Assembly: GCF_002975435.1 (NCBI RefSeq)
Contig: NZ_PCPT01000003.1
Span: 310,001 to 374,000 of the forward strand
DNA: 64,000 nt
Direction: 5' to 3'
Origin: Arthrobacter sp. MYb227
Lineage (GTDB): Bacteria; Actinomycetota; Actinomycetes; Actinomycetales; Micrococcaceae
Shown: piece after piece, positions 27,647 through 37,817 of the stretch
Layout: the number at the start of each line of letters is the position of its first letter
Position numbering within the stretch: the first letter of the stretch is position 1
Notes under the pieces: model-generated
The model's input: only the letters and a program-made list of their open reading frames with translations
What the model was told of the DNA's origin: nothing
Databases searched by the model: none
Translations under genes and position numbers: made by a program

Positions 27647-29443
27647 GTGCTACGCACTCATCAGATCGGCACCCTCACCGCCGAGAACATCGGAGAAACA
27701 GTCACCCTCACCGGTTGGGTGGCCCGCCGCCGCGACCACGGTGGAGTCGCCTTCCTTGATTTGCGTGATGCCTCGGGCTTCGCGCAGGTCGTGGTGCGCG
27801 ATGAGGAAGACTTCCACCCGCTGCGCAACGAATTCGTGCTGCAGATTACCGGCAAGGTTGAGCGTCGCCCCGAGGGCAACGAAAACCCGGCACTTCCCAC
27901 CGGTGAAATCGAGGTCCTTGCCGATGAGGTAGTGGTTCTTAACACCTCCGATCCGTTGCCTTTCCAAGTCGATGAGCACGTTGAGGTCGGCGAGGAAGCG
28001 CGTCTGCGCCACCGCTACCTTGATCTGCGTCGCCCCACCCCGAACCGCAACATCCGTCTGCGTTCCGAGGCAAACCGTATCGCGCGCAACCTGTTGCACG
28101 ATCAGGGCTACATTGAAATTGAAACCCCGACGTTGACCCGTTCCACCCCGGAAGGCGCCCGCGACTTCTTGGTTCCGGCACGTCTGTCACCGGGTTCCTG
28201 GTACGCACTTCCACAGTCCCCACAGCTTTTCAAGCAGCTGCTGCAGGTCGGTGGCTTTGAGAAGTACTACCAGATCGCTCGCTGCTACCGCGATGAGGAC
28301 TTCCGTGCGGACCGTCAGCCGGAATTCACCCAGCTGGACATCGAGGCATCGTTCGTCGAGCAGGATGACATCATTGCGCTGGGCGAAGCCCTGGTCAAGG
28401 ACATCTGGAAGCTCATCGACGTTGAGATCTCGACCCCCATCGCACGCATTACCTACCATGAGGCGATGGCCAAGTACGGTTCGGATAAGCCGGATCTGCG
28501 CTTCGGCCTTGAGCTGAGCGACTTGACCGAGTTCTTCAAGGACACCAACTTCGGTGTCTTCAAGGCCCCGCACGTTGGTGCCGTTGTCATGCCAGGTGGC
28601 GCATCCCAGCCGCGTCGTCAGCTTGACGCGTGGCAGGAATTTGCCAAGCAGCGCGGCGCCAAGGGTCTTGCCTACGTGCTCTACAAGGAAGATGGCGAGC
28701 TCACCGGTCCGGTCGCCAAGAACCTTACCGATGTTGAGCGTGCCGGCCTGGCCGAAGCCACCGGCGCCAAGCCGGGCGACTGCATCTTCTTCGCAGCAGG
28801 CAACAAGAACGAGGCCCGCGCCTTGTTGGGTGCAGCTCGTGTTGAAATCGGTCACCGAACCGGCTTGATCAAGGAAGGCGACTGGGCCTTCGTCTGGGTC
28901 GTCGACGCCCCGATGTTCGAGCCTGCAGCAGCGGCTGTTGCCTCGGGCGACGTGGCAGTTGGCACCGGCGCCTGGACCGCGGTACACCACGCGTTCACCT
29001 CCCCGAAGCCAGAGTTCATGGACACCTTCGACACCGATCCGGAGTCGGCCCTGGCCTACGCCTACGACATCGTGTGCAACGGCAACGAAATCGGTGGCGG
29101 CTCGATCCGTATTCACCAGGCCGATTTGCAGAAGCGTGTCTTCAAGATGATGGGCATCGACGACGAGGCCGCGCAGGAGAAGTTTGGCTTCCTGCTCGAG
29201 GGCTTCAAGTACGGCGCTCCTCCGCACGGCGGCATCGCACTGGGTTGGGACCGCGTGCTGCAGCTGCTCACCGGTTCGGACTCGATCCGCGACGTCATCG
29301 CCTTCCCGAAGACCGGTGGCGGCTTCGATCCGCTCACCGCTGCTCCTGCACCGATCACTCCGCAGCAGCGTAAGGAAGCCGGCGTGGATGCCAAGCCGGC
29401 GGTCAAGAAGGCCGAAACCAACGAGTCCGGTGAAGAGAAGTAG
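27647..29443 (+). CDS. aspS: Aspartyl-tRNA synthetase (bacterial type)
   Basis: Class-IIb synthetase of 598 residues: N-terminal OB-fold anticodon domain ([20 protein letters not shown]), motif 2 [20 protein letters not shown], the bacterial GAD insertion (about 290-420), and motif 3 [11 protein letters not shown]. Translation starts at GTG 27647 with GGAAAGG (27634-27640) six bases before. An upstream ATG would add unrelated residues. Most actinobacterial AspRS lacking a partner AsnRS are non-discriminating; which case applies cannot be seen here. The C-terminal Lys/Glu tail is variable. Confidence 0.96.
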   Translation: MLRTHQIGTLTAENIGETVTLTGWVARRRDHGGVAFLDLRDASGFAQVVVRDEEDFHPLRNEFVLQITGKVERRPEGNENPALPTGEIEVLADEVVVLNTSDPLPFQVDEHVEVGEEARLRHRYLDLRRPTPNRNIRLRSEANRIARNLLHDQGYIEIETPTLTRSTPEGARDFLVPARLSPGSWYALPQSPQLFKQLLQVGGFEKYYQIARCYRDEDFRADRQPEFTQLDIEASFVEQDDIIALGEALVKDIWKLIDVEISTPIARITYHEAMAKYGSDKPDLRFGLELSDLTEFFKDTNFGVFKAPHVGAVVMPGGASQPRRQLDAWQEFAKQRGAKGLAYVLYKEDGELTGPVAKNLTDVERAGLAEATGAKPGDCIFFAAGNKNEARALLGAARVEIGHRTGLIKEGDWAFVWVVDAPMFEPAAAAVASGDVAVGTGAWTAVHHAFTSPKPEFMDTFDTDPESALAYAYDIVCNGNEIGGGSIRIHQADLQKRVFKMMGIDDEAAQEKFGFLLEGFKYGAPPHGGIALGWDRVLQLLTGSDSIRDVIAFPKTGGGFDPLTAAPAPITPQQRKEAGVDAKPAVKKAETNESGEEK

Positions 29444-29497
29444 TCTTCGCCAGCAGGCACACGTTCTAACTTGTAGTAACTAGTTTGAACCCGCGCA

Positions 29498-29562
29498 GGC
29501 GGGGGAGGAGCAGTAGATCCATTCAAGGATCGGCTTGTTTCTTCCCCGCCTGTTGTTGTTTA
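29498..29562 (+). terminator. Terminator after aspS
   Basis: CAGGCGGGG.. (from 29498) pairs with ..CCCCGCCTG (to 29554), with an inner GATCC/GGATC stem, followed by TTGTTGTTT. Confidence 0.8.
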
Positions 29563-30017
29563 AGCCATTACCTAACCGGTCAGCTGGATCCAGGAGCTGC
29601 GCTCAGCGGTATTTGCGTGCCCTCAGAAGCGTCCTAAGCGCACTAGCAGGATCTGCCGGGGGATTAGCTAGCCCTAAAACACGCGGAAGTGCGGCTAATT
29701 TGGGGTGCCTAGGGCCTGGACGCTGCAGCAGGACCTGTTTTCGTGAGCTGGTTCAGGAGCACACACCATGACGAAGGATCGAAATTCACCAAAAGTAGCC
29801 CGATTTAATTCCCACTTTAAACATGTGGATATCCTTGCTACAATTTATTATCTAGATAAATTTTTGACTTAGTTCGCTTTTTCGCCGCGTACGTCAGGCA
29901 AGCATACTCACCACCAAAGAAAGGCCACGACGTGAGGGTCTTTTCGGCAACAGAACCACCCAAATATGACGGGAATAGCTCTGCCACTCGCACACAACTA
30001 CCGGGGGAGTGCCACGC
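29563..30017 (+). promoter_or_regulatory. Gene-free stretch with palindromes before padR
   Basis: No convincing gene in this stretch. It becomes AT-rich near 29800-29870 and contains the 12-bp palindrome TTATCTAGATAA (29848-29859) and GGATATCC (29827-29834). PadR regulators commonly bind palindromes in their own promoter, so 29848-29859 is a candidate operator. Confidence 0.4.
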
Positions 30018-30341
30018 ATGATCGAGGAGAAGCAGTATCCAGGTAGCTGGCAGCGAGCAGTGTTGCCCATGAGTTTGTTGGACGCGATCGAGGCGGGACC
30101 TAACCACGGTTACGCGATAGCTCAAATGTTGGAGTCCCGTGGCTTCTCACCCATCAAGGGATCAACCTTGTACCCGGCGCTACTCAAGCTCGAAGCCGCG
30201 GGACTGTTGGACAGCTTCTGGGAAGAAGGGGATGGGGCACCAGGACGCAAGGTCTACACACTCACCGGTACCGGACGTGGCCACTTAGCCGCACAGCGCG
30301 AACTCTGGTCGTTCTTTAAAGACTCGGTGCTGCGCCAATAA
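30018..30341 (+). CDS. PadR-family transcriptional regulator
   Basis: A 107-residue winged-helix protein typical of the short PadR-s2 class: LLDAIEAGPNHGYAIAQMLE (recognition region), KGSTLYPALLKLEAAGLL and the wing GRKVYTLTGTGR. It has no long C-terminal dimerisation helix pair beyond the core. ATG 30018 suits the GGGGGAG at 30003-30009; GTG 30009 would sit directly on that site. The gene downstream is a HAAS-type membrane protein, the usual partner of this PadR class, and the pair is likely self-regulated. The inducing signal is unknown. Confidence 0.88.
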   Translation: MIEEKQYPGSWQRAVLPMSLLDAIEAGPNHGYAIAQMLESRGFSPIKGSTLYPALLKLEAAGLLDSFWEEGDGAPGRKVYTLTGTGRGHLAAQRELWSFFKDSVLRQ

Positions 30342-30424
30342 TTCGGCAGCCATCAAGAATCTGAAGTATCAGCAGGACCTACACACAGCAATATACCGAC
30401 CAACGACTTTGAAAAGGACCTCTC

Positions 30425-31537
30425 ATGAGTGAAAAGCAACGCAAGAAAGTTCTCTGGGACGCGGAGCTGGAACTCTGGCTCGATTCCCAACGAGAATGGG
30501 CTGAAACCGCTGCTGCGGCCATGGTCTTCGCCGATGCTCCCGTCGAGGCAATCAGTAAGGACTTGGCGCTTGTCCGCGAAAGCATGACCGCTAGCGGACA
30601 AGACGCCGCGGCACTCTTCGGGGAACCATACGCCTACGGGCGAAAGACCGGCAAACGCCACCGTGCTGCACCTCAGGTCTTAGAGGGTGCACTAATCTTC
30701 AACACGTTTAATGGGGCGGTACGAACCGTACTGGCAAGTTTGGGAATGTTGCTACTTCTACTGGGGATCTGGACGGGGTTCAGCGACGGCTGGATGAATG
30801 AGAGCTACGCGGGGCCAGTTATTCTGCTTTTCGTCTCGATCACAGTACTTATGGGTATTGCATTCTGGGGCTGGTTGCTACGCACCCGTGGCCGGCTTCG
30901 CATCGCACTAGCCATTTGGGGTGCTGTGCTGCTCGGGTTTGCCGGCAGCAGTGGGCTCATGGTGGCGTTGGGAGATTTTGATGCTGCAGGTCCCCCAAAC
31001 TGGGTCATGCCCCTTGTTGGCCTTATCTTGGTGGCCATCGGGCTGAAGCTACCCGACGAGAAAGCACGAGAGCTGATCGACGATGCTGAGTGGGACGATG
31101 AACGCTATTTCAACCACGCATCAAACCTCTTGCGCGGCCGCTACCTGTTCACTCGTACTCAAGCACAAATTGCACTGGCCGAAGCCCAGGCTCATCGCCG
31201 TGAATCCAGCGATGGGGGAGCCTCGGACGAGTTCGGAAACGTTGAGGTATTCGCCGCGCAACTTGCTGCAACCCTGCGCACCCCGGTTAAACGTGGGGTC
31301 TTGCTACGGCGTGTTGGCTTCAGCGTTGTTGTTGCATTCTTCGGCTTCAATATCATCTCAGTCTTGTTCGAGGGACCAATCACTACCTGGCTCGTCATCC
31401 AAGCGGTAATTTGGCTAGGCCTCGTGGCCCTGACCGTCTTTACTTTGCGTCCAACCCAGATCAGGGCCGAAACCAATGAACGTCAACGTGAGCGCAAGGC
31501 GGACGCCAGGATTCTGGCTACCACCGACGATGACTGA
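30425..31537 (+). CDS. Six-TM membrane protein with HAAS-like cytoplasmic segments, PadR partner
   Basis: A 370-residue protein. The N-terminal 75 residues are helical and end in AAALFGEPYAYGRK, resembling the HAAS (HTH-associated alpha-helical signalling) domain end. Four membrane spans follow (about 98-118, 125-150, 157-178 and 186-203), then a cytoplasmic stretch with a second HAAS-like phrase, DEFGNVEVFAAQLAATL (about 266-282), and two more spans (about 295-315 and 322-344). AGGACCTCTC before ATG 30425 gives the start. Proteins of this sort are regulated by the adjacent PadR. No transport or enzymatic motif is seen, so its job is unknown. Confidence 0.7.
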   Translation: MSEKQRKKVLWDAELELWLDSQREWAETAAAAMVFADAPVEAISKDLALVRESMTASGQDAAALFGEPYAYGRKTGKRHRAAPQVLEGALIFNTFNGAVRTVLASLGMLLLLLGIWTGFSDGWMNESYAGPVILLFVSITVLMGIAFWGWLLRTRGRLRIALAIWGAVLLGFAGSSGLMVALGDFDAAGPPNWVMPLVGLILVAIGLKLPDEKARELIDDAEWDDERYFNHASNLLRGRYLFTRTQAQIALAEAQAHRRESSDGGASDEFGNVEVFAAQLAATLRTPVKRGVLLRRVGFSVVVAFFGFNIISVLFEGPITTWLVIQAVIWLGLVALTVFTLRPTQIRAETNERQRERKADARILATTDDD

Positions 31538-31564
31538 CCCGTACTCGGCCGGGCAACCGACTGC

Positions 31565-32005
31565 TTAGCCCGGAAGCTCGTCGGTATCAATAATCAACGT
31601 GTAGGGACCGGAGTTCACCAACGAAACTTCCATCATTGCCCCAAAAACGCCCGACTCCACATGAGCACCCAAGGCACGCAATTGCGTCATGAATTCCTCG
31701 TAGAGCGGTTCGCTCACCGCTCCCGGAGCGGCCTTGGTCCATCCCGGACGGCGCCCCTTGCGTACATCGCCATAAAGCGTGAACTGGCTGATCACCAGCA
31801 ACGGGGCAGAAAGATCCTCACACGATTTCTCACGCTCAAGCATGCGCAACCGCCAGATTTTGGCTGCAAGCTTTGCCGCCAACGCGGGAGTATCCTCATG
31901 TGTCACCCCCAGGAGTACAACAAGACCTGGTCCGTCGATCTTTCCGACGATCTCGCCCTCAACTTCAACCGAAGCCCGCGATACAACCTGCACTACTGCC
32001 TTCAT
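31565..32005 (-). CDS. dtd: D-aminoacyl-tRNA deacylase
   Basis: A 146-residue proofreading enzyme that removes D-amino acids (and glycine from tRNA-Ala) from tRNA. It starts [18 protein letters not shown], and has the [16 protein letters not shown] motif with the SQxT element and the C-terminal [11 protein letters not shown] (Gly-Pro motif; the usual second residue Asp is Ser here). The segment between LRMLE and LLVISQF is a few residues shorter than usual. It is convergent with the PadR-partner gene; a small GC hairpin overlaps its stop. Confidence 0.95.
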   Translation of the reverse strand: MKAVVQVVSRASVEVEGEIVGKIDGPGLVVLLGVTHEDTPALAAKLAAKIWRLRMLEREKSCEDLSAPLLVISQFTLYGDVRKGRRPGWTKAAPGAVSEPLYEEFMTQLRALGAHVESGVFGAMMEVSLVNSGPYTLIIDTDELPG

Positions 32006-32280
32006 GACATCCTTTTAATTCTCTAGCTACAGCCGCGCTCCGAACACACATGTGTCAAGACCACAGGGAATTTCAACCGATAACTGGCCACCGTGCCAAG
32101 ACACAATGGCCGAACTCTTCAGCAAACGACTTTACAGAGATTCCGCAGCTACCTGCACTTTTCACACTTTATCCAAGGTCTTGGTCCTGTTCCCCACACA
32201 GCGCCACAGCGTAAATCCACTTTCCCCCACAATTTCGTTTTTCTGCTTTTTTGCATCTCGCCAAAGAGCACACTAATTCC

Positions 32281-34002
32281 ATGAGCACGCAAACGAACAC
32301 CGATATGGCGGATACTGTTTCCGTCTCTGGACTGCTGAGCCAACTGGCTTCAACAGTGCTCAGCGTGCGTGCAATCTCAGAACACCTGCAAGAGGCCTCT
32401 CTAGATGCTGCCGGCAGCGCAATTTTCATGGGTCTACTCGAAAAGGCCGAGCGGACGATCAACTACGCGCAACTAGTGGTGACGCATCAGGCGGAGCTTT
32501 CCCAAGTACACCGGCTGGATCCGGTGGTAGCTCAACAAATCGACGAGTTGGTTGAAGATCCCGCGCCACTGGCCCACGGTAGCGTCCAGGCACCCGCCGA
32601 ACAGCTGTGCAAGGGCATGTCCCCGTACCGGAATCCGCAGGCATTCATCCAAGGTCACCTTCATATTTCAGCGTATGAAGCCAAACGCCGGCTCACCGGT
32701 GCCCACCTGCTGGTTGCTCCCACACCCCATGAAAATACAGACCCCGCAGTAGAAGCATCCAATAGTCCCAGTTATCCGGTTCTTGCCCAGGCAGCGGCAG
32801 ATGGAAGCGCTGATGTTGGAAACCTTGCGAATCTCGCAGGGCAACTCGAAGGAATCAAACCACGTTTCGCAGATCGCACCGATGCACAGGAGCTGAGCAC
32901 AGCCATTGAAAATTCGCTGGCTCATCAGGCAAGGAATAGTGAGCCGAGCGATTGCGCAAAGACTTTCCGGGATTGGAAGGGTGTACTTGCAAGTGATGGC
33001 TCTCCCATGACCGAGGAAGAAATCCTGGCTAGGCGTGGAATCCATTTCAGAGGATTTCGGGACGGAAGCGATGAGTACCTCTTGCGCTGTTCCCCGCAAT
33101 TCTCGGAAGTTCTACAAACACTCGGCGATGTGGTGATCAACCCACGTTCCACTAAGCGTCCACCATTCTCGGAGTCCACAAGGACGCCTGAGAAAGAAGA
33201 CACGACCGCCAAATCACCGTTTGCAGCCACAGCATCGGGTACACCCACCTACACGCCGGTAGGAACACCGGCACCAGACTGGAGCTTCGACCCGATGCTT
33301 CCCGACGATCAGATCCCACAAAGCCAACTTGATACTGGAATGCCACCGGATCCATTACCGCTTCCAGACGAAGACCCTCGTACTAAGGCCCAGTTACTAC
33401 TCGATGTGATCATTTGGCTCTGTGGAGCAGCAATCAACGCTGAATCATTCAACGGCACCGACGGCGTTTTCAGTGAAACCGGTGGGCTACACGCGACAAT
33501 CAATGTCACCATCGATTACCTGAGCCTCTTGGGACGGCTCGATAAGGCGGGTATTACCGCTCATGGAATGCCAATATCGGCAGCCAATGTCAGACGCATG
33601 GCCTGCAACGCAGATATTATTCCGGCCGTGCTTGGCACTAAGGGTGAGCTACTAGATCTGGGACGCACCTCTCGAGGATTTAGTAAGGCGCAACGAAAAG
33701 CGCTAGCCATTCGTGACCGTGGCTGTACCGTGCCCGGATGCCATCGCTCGGCAGCAACCAGTGAAGCCCACCATGTGAAGCCATGGTCCGAAGGTGGAGA
33801 AACCAACGTTGACAACGGCATTTTAATCTGTGAATACCATCATCTGCAGGTTCATGCCGGGCTGATTACCATGAAGATGATCGACGGTGTGCCCTACCTA
33901 GTAGCTCGGGCCGGCCGCCCACGAGGAGATCCAGAACGAAACCTCTACTGGCACCCGGAGCTTCTGACCTCCGGTTACACACCTCCGCTCTTCGACGAGT
34001 GA
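32281..34002 (+). CDS. DUF222 and HNH endonuclease domain protein
   Basis: A 573-residue protein. The N-terminal two thirds are a DUF222-type helical region interrupted by a low-complexity Pro/Thr stretch (about 285-375). The C-terminus holds an HNH nuclease domain, starting at about residue 481: CTVPGCHRS, then EAHHVKPWSEGGETN, DNGILICEYHH, with the Cys and His expected for a zinc-stabilised HNH. This family is present in many copies in Micrococcaceae, often near mobile DNA, but its biological role is unproven. ATG 32281 is used; an upstream start adds residues with no support. The 275-base divergent gap to dtd contains no gene I can support. Confidence 0.88.
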   Translation: MSTQTNTDMADTVSVSGLLSQLASTVLSVRAISEHLQEASLDAAGSAIFMGLLEKAERTINYAQLVVTHQAELSQVHRLDPVVAQQIDELVEDPAPLAHGSVQAPAEQLCKGMSPYRNPQAFIQGHLHISAYEAKRRLTGAHLLVAPTPHENTDPAVEASNSPSYPVLAQAAADGSADVGNLANLAGQLEGIKPRFADRTDAQELSTAIENSLAHQARNSEPSDCAKTFRDWKGVLASDGSPMTEEEILARRGIHFRGFRDGSDEYLLRCSPQFSEVLQTLGDVVINPRSTKRPPFSESTRTPEKEDTTAKSPFAATASGTPTYTPVGTPAPDWSFDPMLPDDQIPQSQLDTGMPPDPLPLPDEDPRTKAQLLLDVIIWLCGAAINAESFNGTDGVFSETGGLHATINVTIDYLSLLGRLDKAGITAHGMPISAANVRRMACNADIIPAVLGTKGELLDLGRTSRGFSKAQRKALAIRDRGCTVPGCHRSAATSEAHHVKPWSEGGETNVDNGILICEYHHLQVHAGLITMKMIDGVPYLVARAGRPRGDPERNLYWHPELLTSGYTPPLFDE

Positions 34003-34045
34003 TCTAGCTCAGCCACCAGTACAGAACAATCAGATTTCTTCCCCA

Positions 34046-34090
34046 GCAGCCCCGCGGGTGACGCGCCCCCAAGCGTGCCCGCGGGGCTGC
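34046..34090 (+). terminator. Hairpin after the HNH gene
   Basis: A perfect 13-bp GC-rich stem (34046-34058 with 34078-34090). No T-run follows. Confidence 0.7.
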
Positions 34091-34177
34091 CCTGCGCATA
34101 CCCACAGTTTCATGGCAAACCAGCGTTCAAAACAGCTGCGGACTAAACATCTAGCCTTGCTGAACTAGGCTGGGGGA

Positions 34178-35692
34178 GTGAACGATCTGCTCAGCGCCTT
34201 GGGTGACGACGAGGAAAACGACAATAACGAATATGTGCGACCCCGCGCACCCCTAGCCGTACGCATGCGCCCACGCAGTGTAGAAGAACTGGTCGGCCAA
34301 CAGCATCTGCTTAAGCCCGGCTCCCCGCTGCGCCAGCTCGCCGGCATCGATGGGCCTGGCCCCTCCGGTCCCTCAAGCATCATTCTGTGGGGACCTCCCG
34401 GTACCGGAAAAACCACCATCGCGCACGTAATTGCCCGTGCCCCAGGGCGCCGCTTTGTTGAACTTAGTGCCATCACCGCCGGGGTCAAGGACGTACGACG
34501 CGTCATGGACCAGGCACTCGAAGACCGCGACCTACGCGGCTTCACCACAGTGCTCTTCCTGGATGAAATTCACCGCTTCAATAAGGCCCAGCAGGATGCA
34601 CTGCTGCCTGGAGTAGAAAACCGCTGGGTAGTGCTGGTCGCCGCCACCACCGAAAACCCGTCGTTCTCCGTGGTCTCCCCGCTACTTTCCCGTTCTCTGC
34701 TGCTCACCCTGCGTCCACTTGATGAATCAGACATCAAAAGCTTGCTCACTCGGGCACTTGAAGACTCCCGTGGATTCAACGATGAGCTGGTTTTGGGGCC
34801 CGAAGCGCTAGACCACCTCATTCGCATGGCCGGGGGAGATGCTCGACGTTCACTGACCGCGCTTGAAGCAGCTGCTGGAGTGGCCTGGAGTGCCGATGCT
34901 GCGGCTAAGGCAGCCCACGAATCCGAGCAAAACACTGCCGAGTCAGACGACACGGACATGCTCGATGATGATGACACGCGGCAAGCACCTTCCGACGGCG
35001 CGGAAGAGCCGGACAGCCCGGATTCCCCTCAGGACACCCGGATTCGTATCACTCTGGAGCACACCGAGCGTGCCATGGATGCCGCGGTACAACGCTATGA
35101 CAAGGCCGGGGATCAGCACTACGACATCATCAGCGCCTTCATTAAATCAATTCGTGGATCCGATGTTGACGCGGCACTGCACTATCTAGCCAAAATGCTC
35201 GAGGCCGGCGAAGACCCCCGTTTCATTGGCCGTCGCATCATGATCAGCGCTTCCGAAGACATCGGCATGGCCGATCCCACCGCTCTACAAACAGCAGTCG
35301 CAGCCGCCCAAGCGGTCCAACTTATTGGCATGCCAGAAGCCCGCATCATCCTGGGCCATGCCGTAGTTCATGTGGCAACGGCACCAAAATCAAATGCTGC
35401 CTACAACGGCATCAACGAGGCGGTTGCCGACGTACGCGCCGGCAAAGGCCGTGGCGTGCCCAATCATCTGCGCGATGCACACTATGCGGGAGCCTCGGCA
35501 CTGGGACATGGCAAGGGCTACATTTACTCGCACGATTCCCCACACTCGATTGCCACCCAGCAATATGCGCCAGATGATTTGCAGGGCGTTGATTACTACC
35601 GGCCCACTACAAACGGGGCCGAACGCATGATTGGGGAGCGCCTAGAACGCATCCGTGGCATTATCCGTGCCAAATTCCGTTCCAGAAAATAG
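34178..35692 (+). CDS. rarA: Replication-associated recombination ATPase RarA (MgsA)
   Basis: AAA+ ATPase of 504 residues related to clamp loaders and RuvB, acting at stalled forks. The Walker [10 protein letters not shown] begins at residue 72, Walker [19 protein letters not shown]-like [11 protein letters not shown], and the C-terminal tetramerisation region ([32 protein letters not shown]). An acidic insertion of about 40 residues (248-287, Asp/Glu/Ser-rich) sits between the ATPase lid and the C-terminal domain, making it longer than the usual 440-460. It starts with GTG 34178 behind GGGGGA. Confidence 0.94.
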   Translation: MNDLLSALGDDEENDNNEYVRPRAPLAVRMRPRSVEELVGQQHLLKPGSPLRQLAGIDGPGPSGPSSIILWGPPGTGKTTIAHVIARAPGRRFVELSAITAGVKDVRRVMDQALEDRDLRGFTTVLFLDEIHRFNKAQQDALLPGVENRWVVLVAATTENPSFSVVSPLLSRSLLLTLRPLDESDIKSLLTRALEDSRGFNDELVLGPEALDHLIRMAGGDARRSLTALEAAAGVAWSADAAAKAAHESEQNTAESDDTDMLDDDDTRQAPSDGAEEPDSPDSPQDTRIRITLEHTERAMDAAVQRYDKAGDQHYDIISAFIKSIRGSDVDAALHYLAKMLEAGEDPRFIGRRIMISASEDIGMADPTALQTAVAAAQAVQLIGMPEARIILGHAVVHVATAPKSNAAYNGINEAVADVRAGKGRGVPNHLRDAHYAGASALGHGKGYIYSHDSPHSIATQQYAPDDLQGVDYYRPTTNGAERMIGERLERIRGIIRAKFRSRK

Positions 35693-35818
35693 TGTGATCA
35701 CACGTGGCAGCCTACGTTTTGTCGAGAAAATCATTGAACCGGCCCGCTAATACCCGGTGTGTGCCGTTTCACTGAAACTGCCAGCACCCAACGTTCGCCA
35801 ACGATTAGTTCACGCTGG

Positions 35819-35824
35819 TAGGAT
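35819..35824 (+). promoter_or_regulatory. Possible rpsD -10 element
   Basis: TAGGAT at 35819-35824 is preceded at about 19 bp by TTCGCC. A start near 35831 would give a 150-base leader before rpsD, long enough for S4 autoregulation, but no known S4 site is recognised. Confidence 0.3.
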
Positions 35825-35983
35825 TGATCTTTGGCTGGCAAGCTCTTATCTACTCACCAAAGAACTTCAGGGTTCCAAGGTGCGAGGAATAAGGGTTGCA
35901 GTGACCAGGGATGCGGCTTCCCTCAACTCTCCATCATGGAGGCCAGACCAGATAACAGTCGCTCTAAAAAGAAAAGGACACTC

Positions 35984-36610
35984 GTGGCTAACAACACTCG
36001 TGCCCGCCGTAAGGTTCGCCTCTCGCGAGCCCTCGGCCTTGCTCTGACTCCTAAAGCTGAAAAGTACATGGAGCGTCGTCCCTACGGTCCGGGCCAGCAC
36101 GGCCGTGCCCGCAAGAAGCAGGACAGCGACTACGCAGTACGCTTGCGCGAAAAGCAGCGTTTGCGCGCGCAGTACGGCATCCGCGAAGCACAGATGACCC
36201 GTGCCTTCGAAGAAGCCAAGCGCACCGCTGGCCAGACCGGTGAAAACCTGGTTGAGCTCTTGGAAATGCGTCTTGACGCCCTGGTACTGCGTGCAGGCTT
36301 CGCCCGCACCATCGCCCAGGCTCGCCAGCTTGTGGTTCACCGCCACATCATGGTTAACGGCGCACGTGTTGACCGTCCGTCGTACCGCGTGACCGAGGGT
36401 CAGCTGATCCACGTTCACGAGCGTAGCGAAAAGATGGGCCCGTTCCAGATTGCCGCCGCTGGTGCTCACCGCGACGTTCTTCCGGCAGTTCCTGCCTACC
36501 TTGACGTCAAGCTTGAAGCCCTTCAGGCCAAGCTTGTTCGTCGCCCGAAGCGCTCCGAGGTTCCTGTAACCTGCGAAGAGAACCTCGTGGTCGAATACTA
36601 CGCACGCTAA
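35984..36610 (+). CDS. rpsD: 30S ribosomal protein S4
   Basis: Primary 16S rRNA-binding protein of 208 residues. It begins ANNTRARRKVRLSRALGLAL and lacks the Cys pairs of zinc-binding S4, so it is the zinc-free paralogue form. The S4 RNA-binding domain (MRLDALVLRAGFARTIAQAR, VNGARVDRPSYRV) is intact. GTG 35984 is chosen with AAAAGGA just before it. It is stand-alone, outside the rpsM-rpsK-rpoA operon, as usual in Micrococcales. Confidence 0.97.
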   Translation: MANNTRARRKVRLSRALGLALTPKAEKYMERRPYGPGQHGRARKKQDSDYAVRLREKQRLRAQYGIREAQMTRAFEEAKRTAGQTGENLVELLEMRLDALVLRAGFARTIAQARQLVVHRHIMVNGARVDRPSYRVTEGQLIHVHERSEKMGPFQIAAAGAHRDVLPAVPAYLDVKLEALQAKLVRRPKRSEVPVTCEENLVVEYYAR

Positions 36611-36650
36611 ATTCGATGAGCTTTTAGCTCACCCGAATAAGGCAGTGCAA

Positions 36651-36692
36651 CACGAAGCCCGTGACCAAATTGGTCACGGGCTTCGTGCTTTT
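36651..36692 (+). terminator. Terminator after rpsD
   Basis: A perfect 16-bp stem (36651-36666 with 36672-36687), then CTTTT. Confidence 0.93.
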
Positions 36693-36839
36693 CCATGTCT
36701 TCTCCAGTACTTGCATCGTGTCGGTGCGACACGCCCAAGATACTCATCGGAGCTACCGCGTAGCTGGCCAGTTCTGTGCTTGTGCCCGCCATTCGGTAAG
36801 GTGGAAACGCACACGTCACCAACGGCAGAGGAAAAGCAC

Positions 36840-37211
36840 ATGACAGGGTCGGATATCGCCGGACTCATCGCAGCGGGGGTATTTGCAGTACTTGTTGCAT
36901 TGCTCGCCATTCCGATCTGGAAGCTCGGCAAGGTTTTTGATGAGCTGCGTGCAGCGGTTCGCGACGTTTCCGATGGCACCACGCCGTTGCTCTCGGAGGT
37001 CACCACCACCGTTGCTACCACCAACGATCAGTTGCGCAAGGTCGAGGGAATCACCAATAATGTGTCCGATGCCTCAGCCAACATCAGTGCTCTTTCTTCG
37101 CTCACCGCGGCAACACTTGGCAAGCCACTGATCAAGGTCGCCGCTTTCACCTCCGGTGTCAAGGCAGCCATGGGCACCAAGACCACAGGCAAGGGTCGTC
37201 GCAGCCGCTAA
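36840..37211 (+). CDS. DUF948-family small membrane-anchored protein
   Basis: A 123-residue protein with one N-terminal membrane span (about 6-28, IAGLIAAGVFAVLVALLAIP). A heptad-rich region typical of DUF948 follows (FDELRAAVRDVSDGTTPLL, ISALSSLTAATLGKPLIKVA) and a basic tail, KGRRSR. ATG 36840 is chosen since the span then starts at the N-terminus. DUF948 and DUF6167 genes sit between rpsD and alaS in many Micrococcales, pointing to an envelope-linked but unknown role. Confidence 0.83.
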   Translation: MTGSDIAGLIAAGVFAVLVALLAIPIWKLGKVFDELRAAVRDVSDGTTPLLSEVTTTVATTNDQLRKVEGITNNVSDASANISALSSLTAATLGKPLIKVAAFTSGVKAAMGTKTTGKGRRSR

Positions 37212-37479
37212 CCACCGGTTTGTCCCGTGCCTATGAGCACGGCATGATGCATCGTTGCGCTGTGAGTTTTCTCTAGCCACAGCAAACTGCGGCACCACGC
37301 ACAGACACGGGCACGCAGATAGCCACGGCGATGAGTGGCAGGCAAAGCAGAAGGCACTGGGAACTAAAGGTTCCTACAAGCTGTTAAAACTCTTGAGCAA
37401 ACTCGAAGAGTGCACCCAAAAACCCGATTCCTCAGCCACCACACGCGGCTGGTACTGAACACTGAAAGTAGAAGCGCAG

Positions 37480-37713
37480 ATGAAAAAGCTATTCTGGGTC
37501 GGCATCGGTATCGGTGTCGGCGTCCTGGCAGCCCGCAAACTCGGCGAAGCCAAGGCACTCGCTGGACCCGAGGGATTGAACCGCACGGTAGGTCGCCTCA
37601 CCGATTCATTGCATGAAGTTGCCGACGCATTCCGCAGCGGAATGAACGAACGCGAAACAGAATTACGCCAAGCCTTGGGCTTGGATGAGGCAAACGGCCA
37701 AAACCACAACTAA
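37480..37713 (+). CDS. DUF6167-type small protein
   Basis: A 77-residue protein with a short glycine-rich hydrophobic segment (KLFWVGIGIGVGVLAARKLG), then a helical region (RLTDSLHEVADAFRSGMNER). This matches the small protein found just upstream of alaS in Arthrobacter-like genomes. Function unknown. It begins at ATG 37480, 268 bases after the DUF948 gene; that gap has only a small hairpin (37225-37242). Confidence 0.75.
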   Translation: MKKLFWVGIGIGVGVLAARKLGEAKALAGPEGLNRTVGRLTDSLHEVADAFRSGMNERETELRQALGLDEANGQNHN

Positions 37714-37817
37714 ACTTGTTCACGGTGTCACACACCCAATACGTGAATTAGCAGATCTACGCATCTAACTAGGCACCAGCACTACCCCGTAAGCACGAAG
37801 GGACCAAAAGAGGAATT

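Noticed and set aside
28187-29227. A 346-residue minus-strand frame opposite aspS
   Set aside because: Antisense shadow of a highly conserved synthetase; no domain, and no ribosome site.
29563-29830. A tRNA or remnant gene in the gap after aspS
   Set aside because: No cloverleaf or T-loop sequence, and the 78-residue frame at 29535-29771 has no coding character.
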